Origin: Pontixanthobacter rizhaonensis
Lineage (GTDB): Bacteria; Pseudomonadota; Alphaproteobacteria; Sphingomonadales; Sphingomonadaceae
Direction: 5' to 3'
Length of the DNA: 64,000 bases
Assembly: GCF_012972675.1 (NCBI RefSeq)
Contig: NZ_JABCRE010000002.1
Span: 1,105,001-1,169,000, forward strand
Part shown: in pieces, positions 49,456 to 58,718 of the stretch
Layout: every line of letters begins with the position of its first letter
Position numbering within the stretch: the stretch's first letter is position 1
Made by a program: the position numbers and the translations under genes
Notes under the pieces: generated by a model
Told to the model about the DNA's origin: nothing
The model's input: only the letters and a program-made list of their open reading frames with translations
The model's database searches: none

Positions 49456-49646
49456 TAGTCGCCACCCCCGCCATCAGCGCCGCCGGAATCACCGTAGCCA
49501 TCAGAATTTCCATGACCCGAATCGTGCCATGGATGCGTGCCAGAAGCCTCTTTCCGATCCGTCATCCACATTGAAATACGCAACACTCCGAAGATCAGCG
49601 CGCCCGCCATCGCGAGGGCCAGCGAAATAGTCAGGACATAGATCAT
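49455..49646 (-). CDS. 63-residue membrane protein in the nuo operon
   Basis: One membrane helix at about 2-24 ([20 protein letters not shown]), a short basic loop ([10 protein letters not shown]), then a tail rich in His, Asp and Gly ending [11 protein letters not shown]. The start overlaps the nuoG stop as ATGA and the stop overlaps nuoH in TAATG. I know no complex I subunit of this kind. Its tail resembles that of the 49-residue protein between nuoF and nuoG. Confidence 0.72.
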   Translation of the reverse strand: MIYVLTISLALAMAGALIFGVLRISMWMTDRKEASGTHPWHDSGHGNSDGYGDSGGADGGGGD

Positions 49647-51652
49647 TCCGCGGCCTCCAACATCTCATCCGCGTGAAGCAATTCCTGAGAACATTGCTGC
49701 ATCACAGCGCTTGCCCGCGCGATGGGGTTGGTCAGGTAGAAATCCTTGATCGGATATGCCGAAATTACGCCTTCCGCCTTTGCTTTCGCATCGGCTTTCG
49801 GAAGATCACCGTAATCGGCCAAGCCTTCGTCGCCCAGCGCCGGCACTGCCTTCATCATTGCGGCCTGCAATTGGTCAAAGCTATCGAAACCGACTGTCAC
49901 GCCCAGCGCATCCGCCAAGGCGCGCAGAATGGTCCAGTCTTCACGCGCATCACCCGGCGCAAACACGGCTTTTTCGGCAAATTGCACGCGGCCTTCGGTG
50001 TTGACGTAGGTTCCGTCTTTTTCCGCATAGGAGGCTGCTGGCAGGATAATATCCGCCGCATGTGCGCCCTTATCGCCGTGGTGCCCGATATAGACTTTCA
50101 GACTGTCTGCGAATGGCTCAAAATCCATTTCATCTGCACCGAGTGACAGGACGACCTTCGGTTTCGCCTTAACGATATCCGCCATGCCGTTTTTCTGCGC
50201 ATAGCCAAGCATCAACCCGCCCATGCGTGCGGCAGAGAAGTGCATGACGTTGAAGCCGTTCCAGCCATCCCTAACCAGTTTGAACTTATCAACCAGCTTC
50301 AACGCAGGGGCCAGCGCACCCTTCGCCAGAGCAGCTCCGCCCAGAATAACGGCCGGACGTTCCGCCGCCTTCATCGCATCACCGAGAGCTTTCGGAATGC
50401 GGTTCAGAACTGCAAGATCATCGCCCAAGAACGTCGCAGGATATGTCGGATCCCACTCAGGGCCGACAATGAACACTTTCGCACCGTTCTTCACCGCTTT
50501 GCGAATACGCGCATTGACGAGGGCTGCTTCCCAGCGAACGTGACTGCCGACGATCAGGATCGCGTCAGCCGTCTCAATGCCGGCAAAGCCGGAGTTGAAA
50601 TTGACGGCGGCCAAGTTTGACACGTCATAATCCATGCCGGTCTGACGGCCTTCGAGCAGTGTACTGCCCATCGCGCCAAGAAGCGCTTTCGCTGCAAACA
50701 TCGTTTCGCAATCAACCAAATCACCAGCAATCGCGGCGATGTTCTTGCCGGGTTTCGCCTTGGCGATAGCTTTGAAAGCTTCGTCCCAGCTGGATTCGGT
50801 CAGTTTACCGCGTTTCCGCATGAACACTTTATCGAGACGGCGCTTGGTCAGGCCGTCCACTTGATAGCGTGCTTTATCGCTCAACCATTCCTCGTTCACA
50901 TCATCATTGATGCGGGGCAGCGCGCGCATAACTTCGCGGCCACGACTGTCGAGGCGGATGTTAGCACCGACAGCGTCGGACACGTCGATGCTGAGCGTTT
51001 TCTTCAGTTCCCAAGGGCGCGCTTCAAACGCGTATGGGCGTGACGTCAAGGCGCCAACCGGGCACAGATCGATCACGTTCGCGCTTAACTCATGCGATGC
51101 AGCCTGTTCCAGATAGGTGGTGATCTGCATATCTTCGCCGCGATACAGAGCGCCGATTTCGTCAACGCCAGCGATTTCCTCGCTGAACCGGACGCAGCGT
51201 GTGCAGTGGATGCAGCGCGTCATCGTGGTCTTGATCAACGGGCCCATATACTTCTCGGTCACAGCGCGCTTGTTCGCATCATAACGCGATGAACCGCGGC
51301 CATAGGCAACCGACTGATCCTGCAAATCGCACTCACCGCCCTGATCGCAAATCGGGCAATCAAGCGGGTGATTGATCAGCAGAAATTCCATCACGCCTTC
51401 GCGTGCGGTTTTCACCATTTCGCTGTCGGTGCGGATTTCCTGACCCTCAGCAGCAGGCAGCGCGCAGGATGCTTGCGGCTTGGGCGGCCCCGGCTTCACT
51501 TCGACCAGACACATGCGGCAATTGCCCGCAATGCTCAGCCTCTCATGATAACAAAAACGCGGGATTTCTTTGCCCGCAAGCTCACAAGCCTGAAGGACAG
51601 TCGCGCCTGCTGGAACTTCGAGTTCCTGTCCGTCTACGGTGACTTTAGGCAT
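49643..51652 (-). CDS. nuoG: NADH-quinone oxidoreductase subunit G
   Basis: 669 residues. An N-terminal [2Fe-2S] ferredoxin domain (RFCYHERLSIAGNCRMCLVE), the His/Cys cluster (CDQGGECDLQDQ) and two further [4Fe-4S] clusters (CIHCTRCVRF) lead into a molybdopterin-oxidoreductase-like domain, which is non-catalytic in complex I. The start shares a base with the upstream small gene's stop (TAATG). Confidence 0.96.
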   Translation of the reverse strand: MPKVTVDGQELEVPAGATVLQACELAGKEIPRFCYHERLSIAGNCRMCLVEVKPGPPKPQASCALPAAEGQEIRTDSEMVKTAREGVMEFLLINHPLDCPICDQGGECDLQDQSVAYGRGSSRYDANKRAVTEKYMGPLIKTTMTRCIHCTRCVRFSEEIAGVDEIGALYRGEDMQITTYLEQAASHELSANVIDLCPVGALTSRPYAFEARPWELKKTLSIDVSDAVGANIRLDSRGREVMRALPRINDDVNEEWLSDKARYQVDGLTKRRLDKVFMRKRGKLTESSWDEAFKAIAKAKPGKNIAAIAGDLVDCETMFAAKALLGAMGSTLLEGRQTGMDYDVSNLAAVNFNSGFAGIETADAILIVGSHVRWEAALVNARIRKAVKNGAKVFIVGPEWDPTYPATFLGDDLAVLNRIPKALGDAMKAAERPAVILGGAALAKGALAPALKLVDKFKLVRDGWNGFNVMHFSAARMGGLMLGYAQKNGMADIVKAKPKVVLSLGADEMDFEPFADSLKVYIGHHGDKGAHAADIILPAASYAEKDGTYVNTEGRVQFAEKAVFAPGDAREDWTILRALADALGVTVGFDSFDQLQAAMMKAVPALGDEGLADYGDLPKADAKAKAEGVISAYPIKDFYLTNPIARASAVMQQCSQELLHADEMLEAAE

Positions 51653-51801
51653 TAGTCACAACCTCCATCACCATCAAAGAACCCGTTACCACCCACATCA
51701 TTGGCGCCTTGATGAAACCGAAAAACCTTCGCTGCGATAAAAAGAGCGATGGCACTAACGAAAAAAATCGAGCCTGCGTTTTCCGACAAAAAGTCCGTCA
51801 T
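51652..51801 (-). CDS. 49-residue membrane protein between nuoF and nuoG
   Basis: A short frame read directly from the sequence: ATG at 51801 overlaps the nuoF stop as ATGA, and its TAA shares a base with the nuoG ATG (TAATG). The protein has one membrane helix ([19 protein letters not shown], about 11-29), then a tail with Gly, Asn and Asp ending DGDGGCD. The exact fit at both ends argues that it is real and translationally coupled. No family recognised. Confidence 0.68.
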   Translation of the reverse strand: MTDFLSENAGSIFFVSAIALFIAAKVFRFHQGANDVGGNGFFDGDGGCD

Positions 51802-53090
51802 TCCGCCGCCTCCGCGAATTGTGCGTTATGTTCGTGAATGCGCCGCTCCAGTTCAGGGCGGAAGTGTTTGATCAGCCCTTGGATCGGCCAAGCCGCGGCA
51901 TCGCCCAGCGCGCAGATAGTGTGGCCTTCGACCTGCTTGGTAACTTGCTGCAGCATATCGATTTCTTCGATTGCCGCATCGCCGGTGCGCAGACGTTCCA
52001 TCATGCGCCACATCCAACCGGTTCCCTCACGGCACGGGGTGCATTGGCCGCAGCTTTCATGCTTGTAGAAATAGCTGATTCGGCTGATCGCGCGGACGAT
52101 GTCGGTGGATTTATCCATCACGATAACCGCAGCGGTCCCCAGTCCCGATCCAACGCCTTTCAGGCCGTCAAAATCCATCGGGCAGTCGATGATGTCTTTC
52201 GCCGGAACCAGCGGAACGGACGAACCGCCGGGGATTACTGCCAACAAATTATCCCAACCGCCGCGAATTCCGCCGCAATGGGTCTCAATCAGTTCGCGGA
52301 AGGAAATGCTCATTTCCTCTTCAACCACACACGGTTTTTCAACATGGCCGCTGATCTGGAACAGCTTGGTTCCGTGGTTACCCTCTGCGCCGAAGCTGCT
52401 GAACCAGCTCGCCCCGCGGCGCAGGATCGTGGGCACAACTGCGATACTTTCGACATTGTTCACTGTGGTCGGGCAACCATATAGCCCAGCACCCGCCGGG
52501 AATGGCGGTTTCAAGCGCGGTTGCCCCTTTTTGCCTTCCAGGCTTTCGATCATTGCGGTTTCTTCGCCGCAAATATATGCGCCCGCACCGCGGTGCATAA
52601 AGACGTCAAAATCATAGCCTGATTTGCAGGCATTGTTGCCAATCAGACCGGCGGCATAGGCCTCGTCAATGGCTTTCTGCAGCACTTCGGCTTCGCGGAT
52701 ATATTCGCCGCGAATGTAGATATAGGCAGCGCGCGCGCGCATGGCGAAACCGGCCACCAATGCGCCTTCGATCAGCTTGTGCGGATCATGGCGGATAATC
52801 TCGCGGTCTTTGCACGAACCCGGCTCAGACTCGTCGGCATTGATCACGAGGAAGGACGGGCGACCGTCCTTGCTTTCCTTCGGCATGAAAGACCATTTGA
52901 GACCGGTCGGGAAACCCGCCCCGCCCCGTCCGCGCAGGCCCGATGCTTTCATCTCGTCGATGATGGCATCATTACCCATGGCGATCAGGTTCTTGGTTTT
53001 GTCCCAATCACCGCGTTTTTTCGCAGCCTTCAGCCCCCAATCTTGGAAGCCGTACAGGTTAGTGAAAATGCGATCCTTATCAGCGAGCAT
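51798..53090 (-). CDS. nuoF: NADH-quinone oxidoreductase subunit F (NADH/FMN binding)
   Basis: 430 residues. The FMN/NADH-binding region [16 protein letters not shown] and the [4Fe-4S] ligands [13 protein letters not shown] are intact. It oxidises NADH. The start lies inside the end of the preceding 62-residue frame (11 bases of overlap). Confidence 0.97.
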   Translation of the reverse strand: MLADKDRIFTNLYGFQDWGLKAAKKRGDWDKTKNLIAMGNDAIIDEMKASGLRGRGGAGFPTGLKWSFMPKESKDGRPSFLVINADESEPGSCKDREIIRHDPHKLIEGALVAGFAMRARAAYIYIRGEYIREAEVLQKAIDEAYAAGLIGNNACKSGYDFDVFMHRGAGAYICGEETAMIESLEGKKGQPRLKPPFPAGAGLYGCPTTVNNVESIAVVPTILRRGASWFSSFGAEGNHGTKLFQISGHVEKPCVVEEEMSISFRELIETHCGGIRGGWDNLLAVIPGGSSVPLVPAKDIIDCPMDFDGLKGVGSGLGTAAVIVMDKSTDIVRAISRISYFYKHESCGQCTPCREGTGWMWRMMERLRTGDAAIEEIDMLQQVTKQVEGHTICALGDAAAWPIQGLIKHFRPELERRIHEHNAQFAEAAE

Positions 53091-53268
53091 CGTTGTCGCC
53101 CTTCTTCAGCATTTTGATTTGTCGCAAAGCGAGAACTTGAAACAATAGTCCGACACCCATCATAGCTATGCCGGATTCGCGGTCACCTGTGGATGCCAGA
53201 TAGGCCCCAATCAGGAAGCTCGCCAAACCTGCAAAAATGAGTGCCAAAAGCCCGCCGTTCATCACCAT
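53080..53268 (-). CDS. small membrane protein between nuoE and nuoF
   Basis: Up to 62 residues from ATG 53268, or 60 from ATG 53262, which abuts the nuoE stop as TGATG. Two hydrophobic helices ([21 protein letters not shown] and [21 protein letters not shown]) with a short loop, then a basic end [11 protein letters not shown]. It overlaps nuoF. Start choice is uncertain. No family recognised. Confidence 0.66.
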   Translation of the reverse strand: MVMNGGLLALIFAGLASFLIGAYLASTGDRESGIAMMGVGLLFQVLALRQIKMLKKGDNDAR

Positions 53269-53930
53269 TCCTTCCGGTAATCGTGATTGGCATCGACCAT
53301 TTCTTTAAGCGTAGTCGGTCCGCCGGATGGTTCGGACGTATGGCGGCCCGGCTCCTGCGTGCCTTCTTTCGGCTGCTCGCCAGCGGCCAGCGCATCCAGC
53401 ACCGCGTCAAGGCGTTCGACCGTCAAATCTTCGTAATTTCCGTCATTGATCTGAACCATCGGCGCAGTGGCGCAATTGCCCATGCACTCGACCTCCGTCA
53501 GCGTCCAAAGACCATCTTCGGAGACTTTGCCCTTCTCCATCCCGCGCTTTTTGCAGGCGGCGATGATATCGTCCGATCCGCGCAGCATACACGGCGTGGT
53601 GCCGCAGACCTGCACGTGGAATTTACCCACCGGAACAAGGTTATACATAAAATAGAACGTCGCGACTTCGAGCACGCGGATGACCGGCACATCGATATAG
53701 GCGGCGACATATTCGATCACCGGCAGAGGCAACCAGCCCTGCGTATCGGTTTCCGCGCCAACCTGACGCTGCGCCAGATCAAGCAACGGCATAGTCGCAG
53801 ATTTCGCGCGACCTTCTGGATAGGATGCGATGAATTTATCGGCTTTCGCCTTGTTCTCTTTCGTCCAAGCAAAAGAGCTCCACCGAGCGCGGAGTTCAGG
53901 CGTATCAGGTGCGAGTTGACGATTAGCCAT
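53262..53930 (-). CDS. nuoE: NADH-quinone oxidoreductase subunit E
   Basis: 222 residues. The [2Fe-2S] thioredoxin-like core has CGTTPCMLRG and CMGNCATAP. The last ~45 residues (AAGEQPKEGTQEPGRHTSEPS ... ) are a hydrophilic extension longer than usual. It overlaps the upstream small gene by eight bases. Confidence 0.95.
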   Translation of the reverse strand: MANRQLAPDTPELRARWSSFAWTKENKAKADKFIASYPEGRAKSATMPLLDLAQRQVGAETDTQGWLPLPVIEYVAAYIDVPVIRVLEVATFYFMYNLVPVGKFHVQVCGTTPCMLRGSDDIIAACKKRGMEKGKVSEDGLWTLTEVECMGNCATAPMVQINDGNYEDLTVERLDAVLDALAAGEQPKEGTQEPGRHTSEPSGGPTTLKEMVDANHDYRKEW

Positions 53931-54093
53931 TAGCCTTCTCCTGGCGACTGCCTAGCCAATTGCAGAATAAACCTGGGACTAGCGCGACGAGAGTCCATGC
54001 CGCGACTTCCTCAACGCCGAAGATCCACTTTGCGATCATCAGGCCAAACCCGGTCAAGATCAAAATCGTGCCGATGACAGTCCAAATATTCAC
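53923..54093 (-). CDS. 56-residue membrane protein between nuoD and nuoE
   Basis: Read directly from the sequence. GTG at 54093 overlaps the nuoD stop as GTGA; the TAA at 53923-53925 lies eight bases inside nuoE. The protein has two short membrane helices ([21 protein letters not shown] and [19 protein letters not shown]) and a hydrophilic end SRQEKANG. No family recognised. The GTG start is inferred from the overlap. Confidence 0.6.
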   Translation of the reverse strand: MNIWTVIGTILILTGFGLMIAKWIFGVEEVAAWTLVALVPGLFCNWLGSRQEKANG

Positions 54094-55301
54094 CGGTCAC
54101 ACTCCCCAAAAACAACATCAATAGCGCCGAGGATCGCGGTCGCGTCCGGCAGCATGTGGCCTTTGCTCATAAAATCCATCGCCTGCAGGTGACTGAACGC
54201 GGTCGGGCGGATCTTGCACCGATATGGCTTGTTCGTTCCGTCCGCGACCAGATACACCCCAAATTCGCCCTTGGGGCTTTCTGTGGCGACATAGACTTCG
54301 CCAGCAGGCACGTGAAAGCCTTCTGTATACAGCTTAAAGTGGTGGATAAGCGCTTCCATCGATTGCTTCATCTCGCCGCGCTTTGGCGGGGAAACTTTGC
54401 GATCGTCGGAGCAGATCGGGCCATCGGGCATCTCAGCGATACATTGTTTGATGATCTTGGCACTTTGATAGACTTCCTGAACACGGACCATAAAGCGGTC
54501 GTAACAGTCAGAGTTTGTGCCAACCGGAATCTCGAAATCCATCCGGTCATACACATCATAAGGTTGCGATTTACGGATATCCCACGGGATACCAGCGGCC
54601 CGGATAAGCGGACCAGAGAAGCCCCAAGCCAGCGCATCTTCCTTGCTCACATGAGCGATATCGACGTTGCGCTGTTTGAAAATACGGTTGTCGATCACAA
54701 GGCTCATCGCATCGCCGAACAATTCGGGCAGCCGGTTATCAACCCAGTCACCGATATCGGTCAGCAGCTTCAGCGGCACATCCTGATGGACCCCGCCGGG
54801 GCGGAACCAAGCACTATGCATTCTTGCGCCCGAAGCACGCTCAAAGAAGTTCATGCAGTCTTCGCGAATTTCAAAGACCCACAAGTTTGGCGTCATGGCG
54901 CCAACATCCATCACATGCGCACCAATGTTGAGCATATGATTGGAAATACGGGTTAGCTCTGCGAACAGAACACGCAGATATTGCGCCCGCTCCGGCACTT
55001 CCAGATTAAGCATCTTTTCGATCGCCAGAACATAAGAATGCTCCTGACATAGAGGCGAGCAATAATCCAAGCGGTCAAAATATGGGAGCGCTTGCAAATA
55101 GGTCTTATGCTCGATCAGCTTTTCAGTACCGCGGTGGAGCAAGCCCACATGCGGATCGATACGCTCGATAATTTCGCCATCCAGCTCCATAACCATCCGC
55201 AAGACGCCATGCGCAGCGGGGTGCTGTGGACCGAAATTGATCGTGTAGTTGGAAACGACTTCGCCGTCTGTGGTGGGCGATTCTTCAAGCTGCATGCTCA
55301 T
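54090..55301 (-). CDS. nuoD: NADH-quinone oxidoreductase subunit D
   Basis: 403 residues. This is the 49-kDa subunit that lines the quinone site: [21 protein letters not shown] and [14 protein letters not shown] are intact. ATG 55301 overlaps nuoC as ATGA. The end is EEDR-like (VVFGECDR) as in the family. Confidence 0.97.
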   Translation of the reverse strand: MSMQLEESPTTDGEVVSNYTINFGPQHPAAHGVLRMVMELDGEIIERIDPHVGLLHRGTEKLIEHKTYLQALPYFDRLDYCSPLCQEHSYVLAIEKMLNLEVPERAQYLRVLFAELTRISNHMLNIGAHVMDVGAMTPNLWVFEIREDCMNFFERASGARMHSAWFRPGGVHQDVPLKLLTDIGDWVDNRLPELFGDAMSLVIDNRIFKQRNVDIAHVSKEDALAWGFSGPLIRAAGIPWDIRKSQPYDVYDRMDFEIPVGTNSDCYDRFMVRVQEVYQSAKIIKQCIAEMPDGPICSDDRKVSPPKRGEMKQSMEALIHHFKLYTEGFHVPAGEVYVATESPKGEFGVYLVADGTNKPYRCKIRPTAFSHLQAMDFMSKGHMLPDATAILGAIDVVFGECDR

Positions 55302-56017
55302 TTCGCATCTCCTGAAGGTTTGGCCGCTTTTTTATCAGCCTTTGGCCCGGCACCAGTTTGCTTGGGGCTTTCAGTCACTTTAGGTTTATCAACGTCGGGC
55401 ACGCTGACTTTTTCATCACCGGGCAAGACGTATTCGGCACCTTCCCACGGGCTCATAAAATCAAACTGCCTTAAGTCTTGCGCAAGCTCCACCGGCTCAT
55501 AGACAACGCGCTTGTCCTCTTCAGAATAGCGCAGCTCTGTATAACCAGTGAGCGGGAAGTCTTTACGGAAAGGATGCCCTTCAAAACCGTAATCGGTCAG
55601 AATACGGCGCAGGTCGGTATTCCCATCAAACAGCACGCCGTACATGTCGAACACTTCACGCTCTAGCCAGCCAGCATTGGGCCACAGCGTTGTGACTGTT
55701 GGAACAGGCGTGTCTTCTGATGCGCTAAGTTTCACCATCAAACGGTGATTTTTTGTTACGGAAAGCAACATATAGACGACTTCGAAACGCTCTTCACGTT
55801 CCGGATAATCGACACCGGCCATTTCCATCAATTGCTGATATTCATGATCATCACGCAGGGCGCGAAGAACATCTTCGATGCCATCTCGCTTAACCGTGAA
55901 AATCAGCTCACCATGCTGCTCTTGAACAGCAAGCAGGTTAGCCCCCATTGCAGCAGAAAGCGTATCTTGCACGCCATCATTGCTGGCGAATTTCGGTGCG
56001 GAGTGAAGAACAGCCAT
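55298..56017 (-). CDS. nuoC: NADH-quinone oxidoreductase subunit C
   Basis: 239 residues. The 30-kDa subunit core ([40 protein letters not shown]) is clear. The last ~40 residues form a Lys/Ala/Pro-rich tail not needed for the fold. The stop overlaps nuoD. It follows nuoB by one base. Confidence 0.96.
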   Translation of the reverse strand: MAVLHSAPKFASNDGVQDTLSAAMGANLLAVQEQHGELIFTVKRDGIEDVLRALRDDHEYQQLMEMAGVDYPEREERFEVVYMLLSVTKNHRLMVKLSASEDTPVPTVTTLWPNAGWLEREVFDMYGVLFDGNTDLRRILTDYGFEGHPFRKDFPLTGYTELRYSEEDKRVVYEPVELAQDLRQFDFMSPWEGAEYVLPGDEKVSVPDVDKPKVTESPKQTGAGPKADKKAAKPSGDAK

Positions 56018-56018
56018 G

Positions 56019-56618
56019 TTAACGCTCTATCGTCCCTTCGCGGCGGATTTTACGCTGCAACTGCATCACACCGTATAGCAGCGCTTCCGCAGTTGGAGGG
56101 CAACCGGGGATATAGATATCCACTGGTACGATCCGGTCACAGCCGCGAACGACGCTATAGCTATAGTGATAATAGCCGCCGCCATTGGCGCAGCTCCCCA
56201 TCGAAATAACATATTTAGGATCGGACATCTGGTCATACACTTTACGCAGCGCAGGAGCCATTTTGTTGCACAAGGTTCCAGCCACAATCATCACATCAGA
56301 TTGGCGCGGGCTGGCGCGCGGTGTCACGCCGAAACGCTCCATATCATAGCGCGGCATGTTCACATGGATCATCTCTACTGCGCAGCACGCCAAGCCGAAC
56401 GTCATCCACCAGAGCGAGCCAGTACGCGCCCAGTTGAACAGATCTTCCGTGCTCGTGACAAGGAAACCCTTGTCATTCACTTCTGTCTGAAGCGCATGAA
56501 AATAATCCGCGTCAGGATGGCGCACATCGCCGCCCTGAGCTGTGGGTTGCGCAGTGGGAACATTGCCCAAATTTACAGGCGAGCTTTGCGCCGCGAGAGG
56601 TATCTGCTGGTTACTCAT
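56019..56618 (-). CDS. nuoB: NADH-quinone oxidoreductase subunit B
   Basis: 199 residues from ATG 56618, which overlaps the nuoA stop as ATGA; an in-frame start at 56645 would lie deep in nuoA. The [4Fe-4S] (N2) ligands are in [25 protein letters not shown] and [12 protein letters not shown]. It passes electrons to quinone. Confidence 0.97.
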   Translation of the reverse strand: MSNQQIPLAAQSSPVNLGNVPTAQPTAQGGDVRHPDADYFHALQTEVNDKGFLVTSTEDLFNWARTGSLWWMTFGLACCAVEMIHVNMPRYDMERFGVTPRASPRQSDVMIVAGTLCNKMAPALRKVYDQMSDPKYVISMGSCANGGGYYHYSYSVVRGCDRIVPVDIYIPGCPPTAEALLYGVMQLQRKIRREGTIER

Positions 56619-57001
56619 TCCCAGTCCAACGCCCCTTTCTTCCATTCATAAGCAAGCCCAATCGCCAGTATCCCCAGGAAAACCATCATGCCGACCCAGC
56701 CCTGCCAACCGGTCTGTTCAAGACTGACCGCCCAAGGAAACAGGAACGCTGCCTCAAGATCAAAAATGATGAAGGAAATAGCCACCAGATAAAACCGGAT
56801 GTCAAACGGGCTGCGCGGGTCTTCAAACGCGGGGAAGCCGCATTCATACTCGCTGTTCTTTTCCGTATCTGGATTGTGAGTCCCCGTGAGACGGGACACG
56901 CCCATCGGCAGGAACACAAACAAGGCAGATAAACCCAATGCAATGAAAAGGAATATCAAGATAGGCAGGTATTGAACTAGCTGTTGGTTGGGATCGACCA
57001 A
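56615..57001 (-). CDS. nuoA: NADH-quinone oxidoreductase subunit A
   Basis: 128 residues with three membrane helices ([24 protein letters not shown]; the conserved EYECGF and [22 protein letters not shown]). The only in-frame start before the first helix is TTG at 57001. No clear ribosome site precedes it, and the -10 box seen at 57021-57026 would make a very short leader. First gene of the operon. Confidence 0.93.
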   Translation of the reverse strand: MVDPNQQLVQYLPILIFLFIALGLSALFVFLPMGVSRLTGTHNPDTEKNSEYECGFPAFEDPRSPFDIRFYLVAISFIIFDLEAAFLFPWAVSLEQTGWQGWVGMMVFLGILAIGLAYEWKKGALDWE

Positions 57002-57020
57002 GGGGCTGACTCGACTGGTT

Positions 57021-57026
57021 ATTATA
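57021..57026 (-). promoter_or_regulatory. putative -10 box of the nuo operon
   Basis: A perfect TATAAT on the minus strand, about 20 bases before the nuoA TTG. No good -35 hexamer lies 15-18 bases upstream. It may define the start of the nuo supra-operon transcript. Confidence 0.35.
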
Positions 57027-57066
57027 GATAGGCGCGCCCTAGTACCCTACCCCGCGCTTCGCAAGA

Positions 57067-57093
57067 GGGCGCAGGGTTGAAATCCCCGCGCCC
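57067..57093 (-). terminator. hairpin between the aldehyde dehydrogenase gene and nuoA
   Basis: On the minus strand GGGCGCGGGG-ATTTCAA-CCCTGCGCCC forms a ten-pair stem with one G-U; the plus strand would have an A-C mismatch, so it fits minus-strand RNA. It is 34 bases after the aldehyde dehydrogenase stop. The T-run is weak (TCTTG). Confidence 0.5.
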
Positions 57094-57126
57094 GTCCTTG
57101 CATTTCGCGCAAGCCATCAATTCGGC

Positions 57127-58560
57127 TTACTTTTTTAACTGGGTCGCGATCGCTTTTTTGGTCGCCTTCCCGTAGGGCGGCTTGAAGCCGGCCAGCTTTG
57201 CAATGTCCATTTTCGGCTGCGAATATACAGACCGTGCGTGGCTGAATTCCTTGAAGCCTTCCGGCCCGTGATAGGATCCAATTCCCGACGGACCGACACC
57301 GCCAAATGGCAAGTCATCCATAGATACGTGGAAAATCACATCATTGACGGTTACGCCGCCCGATACGGTTTTCTTCAAGACCCGCTCGCGCTCACCCGCA
57401 TCTTCGCCAAAATAATATAGGCCGAGCGGACGATCATTCTCGTTGATATAGTCGATCGCTTCATCGACAGCCGAATAGGTTTTAACCGGTAGCACTGGTC
57501 CGAAGATTTCTTCCTGCATTGCTGCCATATCATCCGTAACATTGCGCAAGATCGTAAGCGGCATTTTGCGGCCGTTAGAGCTTGAGAAGTCCTCATCAGC
57601 GGGGTTTACTTCGATAATATCGGCGCCTTTCTCCTTGGCGTCGGCCACCATACCCTGAAGCCGATCAAAATGGCGATCTGTCACAACAGAGGCATAATCA
57701 TCATTATCGAGCAAAGTGGGATACATCGCCTCTGCTCCTTTGGTCACACCGGCAATGGCGGCGTCCTCGCTCTCTTCCGGCACAACCATATAATCTGGCG
57801 CTAGGCAGATTTGACCGGCATTGAGCATTTTACCCATCGCGATCCGTTCACCCGCTTTGTCAAAATCAGCACTGCGGCCAAGAACAACTGGAGATTTGCC
57901 GCCTAGCTCCAACGTCACTGGCACCAAATTGCGCCCTGCGGCCTCCATTACGCGGCGGCCCGTGGCAGTTGACCCGGTGAAGACCAAGTGATCAAATTGT
58001 AGCGAGGAAAACGCCTGAGCAATTTCCGGGCTACCCGTAATCACCGCTACTTCGTCCTGCGCGAAGTATTTATCGACCAGCTCGGCCATCAATGCCGAAG
58101 TTGCCTCGGTAAATTCGGATGGCTTGATCATCGCGCGGTTGCCCGCCGACAGCACTTGCATCAGCGGATTGAAAGATAATTGGACAGGGAAATTCCACGG
58201 GCTGAGAATACCGATCACACCCTTAGGCTCATACCGTAACTCGGCCTTGGCACCCAGCAGCCCAAGTGGAAACTGGACCTTGCGCTTTTCTGATTTGGAC
58301 CATTTGTCCATATTTTTCAGACAGTATTTGCCGAAATTCACCGATCCGACAATATCGGTCATCATGCTTTGATCAGGGCTACGATTGCCGAAATCGTCAC
58401 TCATCGCTTTGCACAATGCTTCGCCGTGATCGACCAGCAGAGAAATAGCGCGATTGATCCGGTCTTTGCGGACAGACATATCCTCCGGCCGGGCTGCGGT
58501 GAAAGCCTCTCGCTGTGCCTTGAGGATTGCTTCCATCTCGTCTTTGCGATCTGCCGCCAT
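57127..58560 (-). CDS. coniferyl-aldehyde-dehydrogenase-like enzyme
   Basis: 477 residues from ATG 58560, with GGGAG eight bases upstream; an ATG at 58575 would add five residues. The NAD-dependent aldehyde dehydrogenase family has GVIGILSPWNFPVQLSFNPLM, VFTGSTATGRRVM, LELGGKSPVV and the catalytic cysteine in GQICLAPDYM. The latter reads QICLAPDY, as in coniferyl aldehyde dehydrogenases (CalB type). Substrate is inferred; other aromatic or fatty aldehydes are possible. It is divergent from the thiolase gene. Confidence 0.88.
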   Translation of the reverse strand: MAADRKDEMEAILKAQREAFTAARPEDMSVRKDRINRAISLLVDHGEALCKAMSDDFGNRSPDQSMMTDIVGSVNFGKYCLKNMDKWSKSEKRKVQFPLGLLGAKAELRYEPKGVIGILSPWNFPVQLSFNPLMQVLSAGNRAMIKPSEFTEATSALMAELVDKYFAQDEVAVITGSPEIAQAFSSLQFDHLVFTGSTATGRRVMEAAGRNLVPVTLELGGKSPVVLGRSADFDKAGERIAMGKMLNAGQICLAPDYMVVPEESEDAAIAGVTKGAEAMYPTLLDNDDYASVVTDRHFDRLQGMVADAKEKGADIIEVNPADEDFSSSNGRKMPLTILRNVTDDMAAMQEEIFGPVLPVKTYSAVDEAIDYINENDRPLGLYYFGEDAGERERVLKKTVSGGVTVNDVIFHVSMDDLPFGGVGPSGIGSYHGPEGFKEFSHARSVYSQPKMDIAKLAGFKPPYGKATKKAIATQLKK

Positions 58561-58718
58561 GTCGTATTCTCCCATAAGTATCTATTTGCCACTATTCCTT
58601 CACCAGAAGACCGAGAAAGACAAGAGCAATACGCAAACCGGTCAATAGCGGAACGTTGCTTTTGGCGCGCTGTGACTCTAACTGAAGGGCAACAGTTCCC
58701 CTCTTTGAAAGGCGTTTC

